Origin: Hymenobacter cyanobacteriorum
GTDB taxonomy: Bacteria > Bacteroidota > Bacteroidia > Cytophagales > Hymenobacteraceae
NCBI RefSeq assembly: GCF_022631375.1
Contig: NZ_JALBGC010000001.1
Location: forward strand, 372,001 to 436,000
Direction: 5' to 3'
Length of the DNA: 64,000 bases
In this document: in pieces, positions 23,109 through 31,473 of the stretch
Numbering within the stretch: the first letter of the stretch is position 1
How the letters are laid out: each line of letters starts with the position of its first letter
Program-made: the position numbers and the translations under genes
The notes under the pieces: model-generated
The model's database searches: none
Told to the model about the DNA's origin: nothing
What the model saw: only the letters and a program-made list of their open reading frames with translations

Positions 23109-24887
23109 ATGACCACTCGCGGTAAAGTTCTCATTGCCATTATCATCCTGGTCGGGTTGTATTTCGGCATTAACAAACTCACGTCAAGCAACCTGCTGTT
23201 TAAAAAAGCCGAAACGCAGTCGGTGCTGCTCAATTCAATTGAGCTGCCGGATGCCACCGGCGGCAATGGCGTGAACACCGTGGTGCCGCTGGCCCCGCTG
23301 CCCGGTACTACGCCAGCTGAAAAAGGCACGCCCATTACCTGGGAAGTAATGGCTTGGAACTCGCAGATGGCCGGCATGTTGGCCAACGGCGGGCCGCGCA
23401 CCACCACCGGCTCGGCCATGGCCGCCAATGGCATCGACATGCAGATTGTGCGGCAGGACGACGTGAGCAAGATGCAGGCCGACCTGGTGAAAAACGCTTC
23501 CGACCTGCAGAGCAACCCCGCCACTCCGGGCCTGATTGTGAGCATCATGGGCGACGGCCTGCCCGGCTTCTCGGCCGTGCAAACAGAACTGAAGAAGGCT
23601 GGTACACAGCTGCAAATTATTCCGTATTCGGTAGGCAAATCCTTCGGCGAAGACAAGCTGATGGGCCCGAAAGAGTGGCTCGACAACCCCAAGCTGGCCC
23701 TGGGCAAAACGGTTGCCTGCTACCTGCGCGACGGCGACCAGAACATCGCCCTGAAATGGTGCGCCGATAACGGCCTGAAAGTGAACCCCGACGAAACCAC
23801 CTATGACCCGCAGGCCGTGAACTTCATGTCGGCCAGCGACTTCTTGGTGGCGGCCGAGAAGTACATCCTGGGCAAGCCCGAGAGCCGCGACAAGATTGTG
23901 GACGGCAAAAACACCGGCGTGAAAGTGGATGTGGTGGCCGATGCCGTGGCTACCTGGACGCCCGGCGACGTGAACATTGCCAAGCAAAAGGGCGGCCTCG
24001 TGAAAATTGTGAGCACCAAGGAGTACTCGAACCAGATGCCCAACATCATGGTGACGACCAAGCGCTGGTACGACGCGCACCAGAAGGAAGTGGAAGGCAT
24101 CATTCTGGCCCATGCCGTGGCCGGCGACCAGGTAAAATCGCACCCCGAAGCCTTGAGCCGCGCCGCTGATATTTCGGCCGACGTGTACGGCGACAAGGAC
24201 AAGAACGGCGCCTACTGGTTGAAGTATTACAAGGGCGTGAGCGAGGCCGACCGCAACGGCGACGTGGTGGAACTGGGCGGCAGCAAGGTGTTCAACTTCA
24301 GCGACAACCTGGCGCTGTTTGGCCTGAACGAGGGCGGCACCAACATCTACGCTTCGGTATACAAGGCTTTCGGCGACGTGCAGAGCAAGCTTTACCCCAA
24401 GGAACTGCCCAGCTACGTGCCGCTGGCCGACATGCTGGACTTGACGCCGCTGAAAAACATTCAGGCCCGGTACAAAGGCAAGACCGTGGCTCCGGCCGAA
24501 ACGCAGAAGTTTGCCGCCGGCGAGGAAATCCGCCAGAGCGTGAGCAAGCGCGCCTGGAACATTGAATTCAATAGCGGCCAGAGCACCTTCACGCCTTCGG
24601 CTACCAAAGAACTGAACCAGCTGTTTGACGACCTGGTGGTGGCCGGCAGCCTGAAAGTGGCCGTGCACGGCCACACCGACAACTCGGGCGACCCGCAGGC
24701 CAACCAGCAGCTGAGCGAAGACCGCGCCATGGCCGTGCGCCAGTGGCTCGAAGCCAAGAGCCGCAGCGCCTTCCCCGACGGCCGCATTCAGGTGTATGCC
24801 CACGGCGCCACTGAGCCGGTAGCCAGCAACAGCACCCCCGCCGGCAAAGCCAAAAACCGCCGCGTGGAAATCGTGCTGGGCAATTAA
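23109..24887 (+). CDS. substrate-binding protein fused to OmpA-like peptidoglycan-binding domain, N-terminally anchored
   Basis: This 592-residue protein has three parts. Residues 6-22 ('KVLIAIIILVGLYFGI') form a membrane anchor without a cleavage site. Residues about 60-450 look like a type 2 periplasmic solute-binding protein of the phosphate/NitT type ('WEVMAWNSQMAGMLANGG', 'YDPQAVNFMSASDFLVAAEK', 'MVTTKRWYDAHQKEVEGI'). Residues about 470-592 are an OmpA/MotB-type domain with the diaminopimelate-binding pair Asp524 ('HGHTDNSG') and Arg539 ('LSEDRAMAV') and the closing 'NRRVEI'. It should span from the inner membrane to the cell wall and serve the ABC permease and ATPase encoded next. The ligand is unknown. 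Confidence 0.85.
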   Translation: MTTRGKVLIAIIILVGLYFGINKLTSSNLLFKKAETQSVLLNSIELPDATGGNGVNTVVPLAPLPGTTPAEKGTPITWEVMAWNSQMAGMLANGGPRTTTGSAMAANGIDMQIVRQDDVSKMQADLVKNASDLQSNPATPGLIVSIMGDGLPGFSAVQTELKKAGTQLQIIPYSVGKSFGEDKLMGPKEWLDNPKLALGKTVACYLRDGDQNIALKWCADNGLKVNPDETTYDPQAVNFMSASDFLVAAEKYILGKPESRDKIVDGKNTGVKVDVVADAVATWTPGDVNIAKQKGGLVKIVSTKEYSNQMPNIMVTTKRWYDAHQKEVEGIILAHAVAGDQVKSHPEALSRAADISADVYGDKDKNGAYWLKYYKGVSEADRNGDVVELGGSKVFNFSDNLALFGLNEGGTNIYASVYKAFGDVQSKLYPKELPSYVPLADMLDLTPLKNIQARYKGKTVAPAETQKFAAGEEIRQSVSKRAWNIEFNSGQSTFTPSATKELNQLFDDLVVAGSLKVAVHGHTDNSGDPQANQQLSEDRAMAVRQWLEAKSRSAFPDGRIQVYAHGATEPVASNSTPAGKAKNRRVEIVLGN

Positions 24888-24906
24888 TACCCGTACGCCT
24901 AGTCCT

Positions 24907-25007
24907 AAGAACGTCATGCTGAGCGCAGCCGAAGCATCTCGCTCGCAGTAGTAATTGATTTACTATTGCACGCCAGATGCTTCGGCTGCGCTCAGCATGA
25001 CGTTCTT
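24907..25007. repeat. type B palindromic intergenic element, copy 1
   Basis: The left arm 'aagaacgtcatgctgagcgc' continues to agccgaagcatctc and the right arm 'agatgcttcggctgcgctca' to gcatgacgttctt, around about 34 bases of loop. It lies between the binding-protein and permease genes of the cluster. Other copies are at 31266, 37667, 41011 and 58422. Confidence 0.88.
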
Positions 25008-25041
25008 TGTTTCGCTCCATTTTCCTTTCCCTTTTCTCCGC

Positions 25042-25821
25042 ATGCTGAAAGACTTGTTCATTCCCAACGCCAAGCCCCGGCCCTCGGTGTTTCTGACGAT
25101 GGTGGCAGTGCAGATACTGCTGCTGCTGCTGCTGTGGCTGTTTTACCCGTTGCAATTGTTCCCGACTTTGGGCGAAGTCATCACCGCCTTCAAGGATTTG
25201 GTGACGACGCAGGGGCTGATTCAGGAGCTGTGGGCCAGCCTGACCACGGCGCTGGGCGCGCTGGCCATTGCCACGGTGCTGGCGCTGGCCATTTCCTACC
25301 TCACGGCACTGCCCTTCTTCCGTCCCATCGCCTACGCGGCCAGCAAGATGCGCTACCTCACCCTCACCGGCCTGACCTTCTTCATGGCCCTGATGGTCAG
25401 CTCCGGCCACCAGGTGAAACTCTCGGTGCTCATTTTCGGGGCCACGGTGTACCTGGTCACGGGCATGACGAGCGTGATTCTCACGACCACGCAGGAGGAA
25501 ATGGACCACGCCCGCACGCTGGGCATGAGCGAGTGGCGCAGCTTCTACGAAGTCGTGGTGCTGGGCAAGCTCGACGAGATGCTCGAAGTCGTGCGCCAGA
25601 ACTTCGCCATCATCTGGACCATGATTACGCTGGTGGAAACGCTTTACCAATCCGAAGGCGGCATCGGCCTGCTGCTGTATAAGCAGAACCGCTACCTGCA
25701 CCTGGCCGGCGTGGTCGCCATTCAGCTGGTGATTCTGGCTACGGGCGCGCTGCAGGACTACGTGTTCGAGTTTCTGCGCCGCATGTTCTTTCCTTATTCG
25801 GCCCTCACCACCGCGAAATAA
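25042..25821 (+). CDS. ABC transporter permease (NitT/TauT-like)
   Basis: The 259-residue protein has about six transmembrane segments and the cytoplasmic coupling loop of binding-protein-dependent permeases, 'EEMDHARTLGMSEWRSFYEV' (about 153-172), ending near a helix 'VVLGKLDEMLEVVRQN'. Families closest to it import nitrate, sulfonates or similar anions. The partner binding protein is probably the anchored OmpA fusion upstream and the partner ATPase overlaps its stop codon (taATG). The palindrome between it and the upstream gene could lower its expression relative to that gene. Confidence 0.88.
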   Translation: MLKDLFIPNAKPRPSVFLTMVAVQILLLLLLWLFYPLQLFPTLGEVITAFKDLVTTQGLIQELWASLTTALGALAIATVLALAISYLTALPFFRPIAYAASKMRYLTLTGLTFFMALMVSSGHQVKLSVLIFGATVYLVTGMTSVILTTTQEEMDHARTLGMSEWRSFYEVVVLGKLDEMLEVVRQNFAIIWTMITLVETLYQSEGGIGLLLYKQNRYLHLAGVVAIQLVILATGALQDYVFEFLRRMFFPYSALTTAK

Positions 25822-26645
25822 TGGCAGACCACATCTACAAAGAGCCCGTGCTGACGCTGCGCGATATTTCGATGCAGTTCGGGGGCGAAGTTATTCTGCG
25901 CGATATCAGCCTTAACGTGCTGAACGTGGTGCGGCCCGGGGTGAACCAGGGCCAGGTGGTGGGGTTCTACGGCCGCTCGGGCATTGGCAAGTCGGTGCTG
26001 TGCCGCATCATCGCGGGGCTGCTGCCTCCTACCACTGGTACTGTGCTGGTGGCCGACCCGCAGCGCCCCGTGTGCCCCGGCGACGTGGGCTTTGTGCAGC
26101 AGCGCTACCCCCTTTTCAACCACCGCACCCTGCTCGACAACCTGCTGGTGGCCGCCGGTCGCAAGCACCTGCCGGCCGAAGCCAAGGCCCGCGCCGAGGA
26201 CTTCCTGACGCGCTTCGACCTGGCCCCGCACCGGCGCAAGTACCCGACCATGCTCTCGGGCGGGCAGCGGCAGCGGGCGGCCATTGCCCAGCAACTGCTG
26301 TGCTCCGAGCACCTCATTATTCTGGATGAGCCGTTCTCGGGCCTCGACATCGCGATGATTGACGAGGTGAAGAAAATCATCATGGAAGTCACGACTTCGG
26401 ACGAGCTGAACACCGTCGTTATCGTATCGCACGACCTGGCTACCACCACCGCCATCTCGGATACGCTCTGGCTGCTGGGGCCCGAGCGCGACGCCGCCGG
26501 GCAATGCATTGCCGGGGCCACCATCAGCAAAAAGCACCAGTACAACCTGGCCGAAATGGGGCTGGCCTGGCAGCACGGCATCCAGGCCCGGCCCGAGTTT
26601 GTGCAGCTGATTGAGCACCTGAAAGAGGAAATCCGGAAGACCTGA
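25821..26645 (+). CDS. ABC transporter ATP-binding protein (NitT/TauT-like)
   Basis: A 274-residue ABC ATPase whose ATG overlaps the stop codon of the permease by one base, indicating translational coupling. Walker A is 'GRSGIGKS' (51-58), the signature is 'LSGGQRQR' (145-152), Walker B is 'LIILDEP' (165-171) and the switch histidine is His204 in 'VIVSHD'. All catalytic residues are present. An unusual feature is the Walker A 'SGIGKS' in place of the common 'SGSGKS/T', which is acceptable. It should power the permease of the preceding gene. Confidence 0.95.
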   Translation: MADHIYKEPVLTLRDISMQFGGEVILRDISLNVLNVVRPGVNQGQVVGFYGRSGIGKSVLCRIIAGLLPPTTGTVLVADPQRPVCPGDVGFVQQRYPLFNHRTLLDNLLVAAGRKHLPAEAKARAEDFLTRFDLAPHRRKYPTMLSGGQRQRAAIAQQLLCSEHLIILDEPFSGLDIAMIDEVKKIIMEVTTSDELNTVVIVSHDLATTTAISDTLWLLGPERDAAGQCIAGATISKKHQYNLAEMGLAWQHGIQARPEFVQLIEHLKEEIRKT

Positions 26646-26733
26646 TTGCGGCGGGCAGGCGTGGGCCAATACCTGCCGCCTTGTAACATTGCATTCGCCA
26701 AGCTTCTTCTTCACCTTTTCAACTGCTTTCTCT

Positions 26734-27750
26734 ATGCGCCTCACTTTCGCCAGCAAGGCCATTATCGCGGCCATCATCGTCCTCGGGCTGTACTTCGGCA
26801 TTCGCCACTTCACGGCCACTAACCCCGAATTAGCTAAAACGGGCCGCTCGGCCATCGACCCGGTGGCCGACACCACCAGCCGTTCAGGTGACCAAGGCGG
26901 CTCAGGCTCCTACGACGCGCCCGCCACAGCTACCGGAGCCAAGCCAGCCTTCTCCTACGAAGCGCCCGCGCCCGTCGACGGCAAGCTGAAGGGCGTGGTG
27001 GAGCTGGGGGCCAGCGGCTTCAACTCTTTCATCGTCCGCATCGACCAGAACCGCACCTGGAAGCTGGAAAAAGCCGATTTTGGCAATAGCTTGGTGATGG
27101 AAAACATGGCTACGGACGACGACATCCGCCGCGGCCTCAAGGCCTACATTGCCAACATGCTGGACTTTGGCGTGGGCGGCAAGGACATTCACTTTGTGGT
27201 GAGCTCGGGCGCGCTGAAAGCCGAGGGCACCGCCAAAATCGTGAAGGTGCTGAAGGGCCTGGGCTACGTGGTGAATACCGTGACGCCCGAAAAGGAAGGC
27301 GTGCTGGGCCTGCGCTCGGTGCTGCCGGCCTCGTTTGCCGACCGTGCTTTCGTGACTGACATCGGCTCGGGCAACACCAAAATCTCGTGGCTCGACGGCA
27401 ACCAGCCGAAGTCGGTGGAAACCTACGGCGCCAAGTACTTCGAGAAAGGCACCGCCGATGCCACCGTAGCCGCCGAAGTAAAGGACAAAGCCACCCAGGT
27501 ACCGGCCGATTTGCGCGGTACCTGCTTTATCATCGGTGGCGTACCGTTTGAGATGGCCAAGAAGGTGCGCAAGGGCAAGGAGCGCTACACCGTGCTCGAT
27601 GCGCCCAGCGCCTACCAGCTCGACAACGCCAAGTCGAAAGCCGGCCTCAACATCTACAAATCCATCGCCGACGCCACCGGCTGCAAGCAGTTCGTGTTCG
27701 ACTGGGACGCCAACTTCACCATCGGCTACCTGCTGACGCTGCCGAAGTAG
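26734..27750 (+). CDS. membrane-anchored Ppx/GppA-like ASKHA (actin-fold) protein
   Basis: The 338-residue protein starts with an uncleaved anchor, 'KAIIAAIIVLGLYFGIRHF' at 8-26, strikingly like the anchor of the 23109 protein. A Ser/Gly/Pro/Ala linker (about 45-80) leads to a domain at 85-338 with ASKHA loops: 'VVELGASGFNSFIVR' (88-102), 'VTDIGSGNTKISW' (207-219), and 'GTCFIIGGVPFEMAK' (262-276). The segment 'VTPEKEGVLGL' before loop 2 matches the position of the 'sgeeEA' segment of exopolyphosphatase/guanosine pentaphosphatase. The domain should face the periplasm. It lies 88 bases after the ATPase gene and is the last of the cluster. The related protein at 10407 is secreted instead and carries a different N-terminal module. 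Confidence 0.75.
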   Translation: MRLTFASKAIIAAIIVLGLYFGIRHFTATNPELAKTGRSAIDPVADTTSRSGDQGGSGSYDAPATATGAKPAFSYEAPAPVDGKLKGVVELGASGFNSFIVRIDQNRTWKLEKADFGNSLVMENMATDDDIRRGLKAYIANMLDFGVGGKDIHFVVSSGALKAEGTAKIVKVLKGLGYVVNTVTPEKEGVLGLRSVLPASFADRAFVTDIGSGNTKISWLDGNQPKSVETYGAKYFEKGTADATVAAEVKDKATQVPADLRGTCFIIGGVPFEMAKKVRKGKERYTVLDAPSAYQLDNAKSKAGLNIYKSIADATGCKQFVFDWDANFTIGYLLTLPK

Positions 27751-27790
27751 CGGCTGTTGTTATTCGGCAGCCAGCAACTGATAGCAAACG

Positions 27791-27881
27791 CCTGTCATTC
27801 TGAGCGCAGCAAAGGACTTTACCACGTCAGGACAACTCGTTCGAGCGTGATACGGTCCTTCGCTGCGCTCAGGATGACAGG
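27791..27881. repeat. type A palindromic intergenic element, copy 3
   Basis: The arms 'cctgtcattctgagcgcagc' (into aaaggactttaccacg) and 'cgtgatacggtccttcgctg' (into cgctcaggatgacagg) flank a short loop. It lies just after the six-gene cluster. Confidence 0.85.
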
Positions 27882-27951
27882 CGATTTCCGTTTCTAAAAC
27901 ACTTCCGCCGCCTGCCCGTTTCTTTGGCTCCCGAAGCTTCTTCAGACTCTC

Positions 27952-28965
27952 ATGGCCCAACGCATTTCTTATCTCCGCAACGAGGCGCTGCCCACCGTGC
28001 GGCCCGGCTACCCCGGCAACAAGCTATTCGGCCGCGAATTCGCCAACGGCGAGGAGCTGTTTGAGCCCAGCTTCGGCACGGTGCTGAAGTGGCAGCTCGA
28101 AACCAACCCGCAGAAGGAGGAGAAGAAGCGTGACACCTGGGTGCCGGAAGTAATGGACTGCGCAGCCGCCTTTTCCTCGACGGAAGACATGCTGGTGTGG
28201 CTGGGCCACTCCTGCTTTTTGCTACGGGCGGCGGGCGTGTCGCTGCTCTTCGACCCCGTGCTGTTCAGCTCCATCGGCCTGAAGCACCGCCACCCCCTGC
28301 CCTGCCCGCCCGAAGCCATCCGCAGCATCGACTACCTGCTGCTCTCGCACGGCCACCGCGACCACCTGGACGAGAAATCCATCAAGCTGCTCGCGGCCCA
28401 GAACCCGCAGATGCAGGTTTTAACCTCGTTGCGCATGGCCCCGCTGTTGCGCGGCATGGCCCCGGCCCTGCCGGTGCAGGAAGCCGGCTGGTGGCAGCAG
28501 TACGACCTCGGCCCCAACGCGCCGCTCGAAATCACCTACCTGCCCGCTGCCCACTGGCACCGCCGCGGCCTCGCCGACCTGAACCAGGTGCTCTGGGGCA
28601 GCTTCATGATTCGGGTGCAGGACAAGCTGATTTATTTCGCCGGCGACACCGCCTATGCCGAGCACTTCGAGGCCATCGAAGCCCGCTTCGGCCCCATCGA
28701 CATCACCCTGATGCCCATCGGGGCCTACAAGCCGGCCTACATGATGGCCAAAAGCCACGTCAACCCCCACGAAGCCGCCAAGGCTGCTAACGTGTTGCGC
28801 GCCGGCCACGTGGTGCCCATGCACTACGGCACCTTCAACCTAGCCGACGAGCCCGCCTCCGAGCCCCTGCGCCAAATCAAAGAGGTAGCCGCCGGCGGCA
28901 TGCTGCGCGGCGAACTGCACGCTCCTGCCGTGGGCGAGGTGCTGCGCTGGCCGGATTGGGAGTAG
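27952..28965 (+). CDS. MBL-fold metallo-hydrolase (UlaG/NAPE-PLD-like)
   Basis: The 337-residue protein has the metallo-beta-lactamase fold: the first metal motif 'SHGHRDHLD' (132-140), 'AAHWHRRG' around 200, 'AGDTAY' with the bridging Asp, and 'HYGTFNL' with the last His. The N-terminal 'DMLVWLGHSCFLLRAAG' is the strand pair typical of UlaG/NAPE-PLD relatives. The group includes lactonases and phosphodiesterases acting on membrane lipids; the substrate here is not known. No signal peptide is seen. ATG at 27952 is the first in frame and starts 'AQRISYLRNEALPTVRPG'. Confidence 0.9.
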   Translation: MAQRISYLRNEALPTVRPGYPGNKLFGREFANGEELFEPSFGTVLKWQLETNPQKEEKKRDTWVPEVMDCAAAFSSTEDMLVWLGHSCFLLRAAGVSLLFDPVLFSSIGLKHRHPLPCPPEAIRSIDYLLLSHGHRDHLDEKSIKLLAAQNPQMQVLTSLRMAPLLRGMAPALPVQEAGWWQQYDLGPNAPLEITYLPAAHWHRRGLADLNQVLWGSFMIRVQDKLIYFAGDTAYAEHFEAIEARFGPIDITLMPIGAYKPAYMMAKSHVNPHEAAKAANVLRAGHVVPMHYGTFNLADEPASEPLRQIKEVAAGGMLRGELHAPAVGEVLRWPDWE

Positions 28966-28971
28966 GTTTTT

Positions 28972-29142
28972 ATAAGCTGTTAGCCACTAGCTATTAGCTA
29001 TTAGCTTATTGTGAGCGACTGCGCAATGCGTGTACTAGCCCACCACTAATGTCCACGCCGCTACCTGTTAGCTTTGTGGCTTCATGTTGCGCTGTGGCTA
29101 ATAAAAGCTAACAGCTAATAGCCATTAGCTAACAGCTAAAAA
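28972..29142. repeat. AT-rich word-type inverted repeat between the MBL and symporter genes
   Basis: The left arm repeats 'tagctattagctattagctt' and the right arm 'gctaacagctaatagccatt' and 'agctaacagctaaaa'. It is a larger relative of the 5395-5508 repeat and ends only two bases before the symporter ATG. A TAGCTTTG (29069-29076) inside it fits the -7 promoter pattern. Confidence 0.75.
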
Positions 29143-29143
29143 A

Positions 29144-30649
29144 ATGTCTCCAACTTTAGTATTGAGCCTAGTTGCGGGCTACTTCGTCGTCCTCATCATC
29201 ATTGCCCTGCTCACGTCGCGGGGTGCCACCAGCGAAAGCTTCTTCGTGGCCAACCGCAACGCGCCGTGGTACATGGTGGCCTTCGCCATGATTGGCACCT
29301 CGCTCTCGGGCGTCACCTTCATCTCGGTGCCGGGCAACGTGTACGGCAAAAGCTGGAGTTACCTGGCCGTGGCGCTGGGCTTTGTGGCGGGCTACGTCGT
29401 CATCGGCACCGTGCTCATGCCCCTCTACTACCGGCTGCGGCTGGTGAGCATCTACTCGTATCTGGAGCAGCGCTTTGGCTATTGGAGCTACAAAACCGGG
29501 GCCCTGTTCTTCCTCATTTCCCGCTCGTTGGGCTCGGCCCTGCGGCTGTACCTAGTGGCTGGTGTGCTGCAGTTGGCGGTGTTCGATGCCATGGGCGTGC
29601 CGTTTGCCGTCACCGTCGTGGTCAGCATCCTGTTCATCTACCTCTATACCTTTAAGGGCGGGCTCAAAACCATTCTCTGGACCGACACTTTCCAGACGCT
29701 GGCCATGCTCAGCTGCGTGGCCCTGAGCATCTATTTCATGTCGGATGCGCTGAATTATTCCTTCGCCAAGCTCATCACCTCGGTGAAGGAAAGCCCGATG
29801 TCGCAGGTCTACTTCTCTGATTTCCGCGACGATAAATTCTTCTGGAAGCAGTTCGCCTCGGGCATGTTCATCACCATCGTGATGACCGGGCTCGACCAGG
29901 ATTTGATGCAGAAAAACCTGAGCTGCCGCAGCCTCGGCGAGGCCCAGAAGAACCTGTTCTGGTTCACGCCCGTCATCGTGTGCGTCAACATTCTGTTCCT
30001 CACGCTGGGCGTACTCATGTACCAGTACGCCGCCGCCCGTGGCCTCAAGCTGGCCGAATTACCCCAGCTCCTCAACCTCAAAGGCACGCTCGATACCGAC
30101 AAGGTTTTCCCGTTTCTGGCCACCACGCAGTTCTCGCTCACGGCCGGCATCATCTTCATCCTGGGCATCATCGCCGTCACCTACGCCTCGGCCGACTCGG
30201 CCCTGACCTCGCTCACCACCTCGTTCTGCATCGACTTCCTCGACATCAAAAAATACCCCGAGGCCCAGCAGACTCGCCTGCGTCAACTCACGCACCTGGG
30301 CTGGTCGGTGGTGCTCATCGTCATCATCCTCATCTTCCGCGTCCTCAACGAGCAGAGCCTGATTGATGCCGTGTATAAGGCGGCCGGCTTCACCTACGGG
30401 CCGTTGCTGGGCCTGTTCGCATTCGGCATCTTCACCCACCGCCAACTGCGCGACCGCCTCGTGCTGCCCACCTGCGTGGCCGCCGTCAGCCTCACGCTGC
30501 TCATCGTTACGCACTCCGTCGAGTGGCTGAACGGCTACAAGTTCGGCTTCGAAATTCTGCTGCTAAACGGCGCGCTGGTCTACCTTGGCCTGCTGCTCAT
30601 TTCGCGCCCCACCGAGGCCGCCCCAGCCCCCGCGAACCTGCCAGCCTAG
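29144..30649 (+). CDS. sodium:solute symporter (SSS family)
   Basis: A 501-residue membrane protein with about thirteen transmembrane helices. Family features are 'AFAMIGTSLSGVTFISVPGN' in helix 2, 'YFVVLIIIALLTSRG' at the N-terminus, 'YLYTFKGGLKTILWTDTFQT' (the conserved GG...WTD), and 'VTYASADSALTSLTTSFCID' in the second half with the Na+-site serines. Members import sugars, prolines or acids with sodium; this one is not assigned. The ATG at 29144 directly follows the word repeat. Confidence 0.95.
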   Translation: MSPTLVLSLVAGYFVVLIIIALLTSRGATSESFFVANRNAPWYMVAFAMIGTSLSGVTFISVPGNVYGKSWSYLAVALGFVAGYVVIGTVLMPLYYRLRLVSIYSYLEQRFGYWSYKTGALFFLISRSLGSALRLYLVAGVLQLAVFDAMGVPFAVTVVVSILFIYLYTFKGGLKTILWTDTFQTLAMLSCVALSIYFMSDALNYSFAKLITSVKESPMSQVYFSDFRDDKFFWKQFASGMFITIVMTGLDQDLMQKNLSCRSLGEAQKNLFWFTPVIVCVNILFLTLGVLMYQYAAARGLKLAELPQLLNLKGTLDTDKVFPFLATTQFSLTAGIIFILGIIAVTYASADSALTSLTTSFCIDFLDIKKYPEAQQTRLRQLTHLGWSVVLIVIILIFRVLNEQSLIDAVYKAAGFTYGPLLGLFAFGIFTHRQLRDRLVLPTCVAAVSLTLLIVTHSVEWLNGYKFGFEILLLNGALVYLGLLLISRPTEAAPAPANLPA

Positions 30650-30746
30650 TCCGGGGTTGAGGTATTTCGGTGCCTGATTCGTCTAGTGCTCCACTACCAG
30701 ACCGTGCCGCCGCGCATCCGGCCCTGTCTTTGCATTTCCGTTGCTT

Positions 30747-31238
30747 ATGAAAATTCTATTCGCTACCCTCGCCCTGCTGGCGGCCGGCACCGCCCAGGCC
30801 CAGCAGCCTGCCCCGGCCACTGGCCAAACCATCGTTCTGAAACCCGGCCAGATGCAAGTGCAGCGCAACCCCGCCGCCAACCGGCCCGACCGCGCCCCCG
30901 TGTATCCCGGCGGCGAGCAGGCCATGGGCCTGTTCTTCCTCGAACACATCAACTACCCCGCCGCCGCCAAAGCCAACAACATCAGCGGCAAGGTGCTGGT
31001 GAATGCCACCGTGAACGAAGACGGCAGCATCAGCAACCCCGTGGTGGCCCAGTCGCTCTCACCCGAGTGCGATGCCGAGGCGCTGCGCGTGGTGAGCCTG
31101 CTTTCAGGCTGGCAGCCGGCCATGCGGCGCGGCCACCCGCTGCCGGTGCTGGTGCAATTGCCCGTGCCCTTCGGCGAAGCTGGCGTCATGCACGTGGAGC
31201 AGGTGCGCCGCCAGCCCGCGCGCGGCCGGCATCAGTAG
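30747..31238 (+). CDS. secreted protein with TonB C-terminal domain
   Basis: The 163-residue protein has a signal peptide ending near 'TAQAQQ' and one TonB-C domain from about residue 70 to 140: 'INYPAAAKANNISGKVLVNA' and 'VNEDGSISNPVVAQSLSPEC', then 'DAEALRVVSLLSGWQPAMRR'. These are the familiar 'yP..A....i.G.v.v...i..dG.i....v..s.....ld.eal.....' strands. It lacks the membrane-spanning N-terminus and Pro-rich spacer of true TonB. Such free-standing domains are common in Bacteroidota and their role is uncertain. ATG at 30747 is preferred over the TTG two codons earlier. Confidence 0.88.
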   Translation: MKILFATLALLAAGTAQAQQPAPATGQTIVLKPGQMQVQRNPAANRPDRAPVYPGGEQAMGLFFLEHINYPAAAKANNISGKVLVNATVNEDGSISNPVVAQSLSPECDAEALRVVSLLSGWQPAMRRGHPLPVLVQLPVPFGEAGVMHVEQVRRQPARGRHQ

Positions 31239-31265
31239 TAACAGGAACGTTTTGTTGAAGCCCAA

Positions 31266-31364
31266 AACGTCATGCTGAGCGCAGTCGAAGCATCTCTACT
31301 GCGCAAGTAATCAAGACCTATTGCAACGAAGCGGTAGAGATGCTTCGGCTGCGCTCAGCATGAC
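31266..31364. repeat. type B palindromic intergenic element, copy 2
   Basis: The left arm has 'gcgcagtcgaagcatctcta' and the right arm 'agatgcttcggctgcgctca', so the arms differ by one base (t against g pairing partner) and copy 2 is a hybrid of the 'gtcgaag' and 'gccgaag' versions seen elsewhere. The 235-base gap around it contains nothing else that I see. Confidence 0.85.
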
Positions 31365-31473
31365 ATTCTAATGCAACGTTCTTCCACCCAATGTTCCGAC
31401 GGTGCTTCACCCGCGCCTCATGCCCAGCGGTCGAAATTGCCGCGTTATAATTAGTTGAATTAGATAAGACCCG

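Noticed and set aside
23235..24917. A 560-residue minus-strand frame opposite the OmpA/binding protein gene
   Set aside because: The sense strand has clear domains with catalytic and binding residues; the antisense frame has none.
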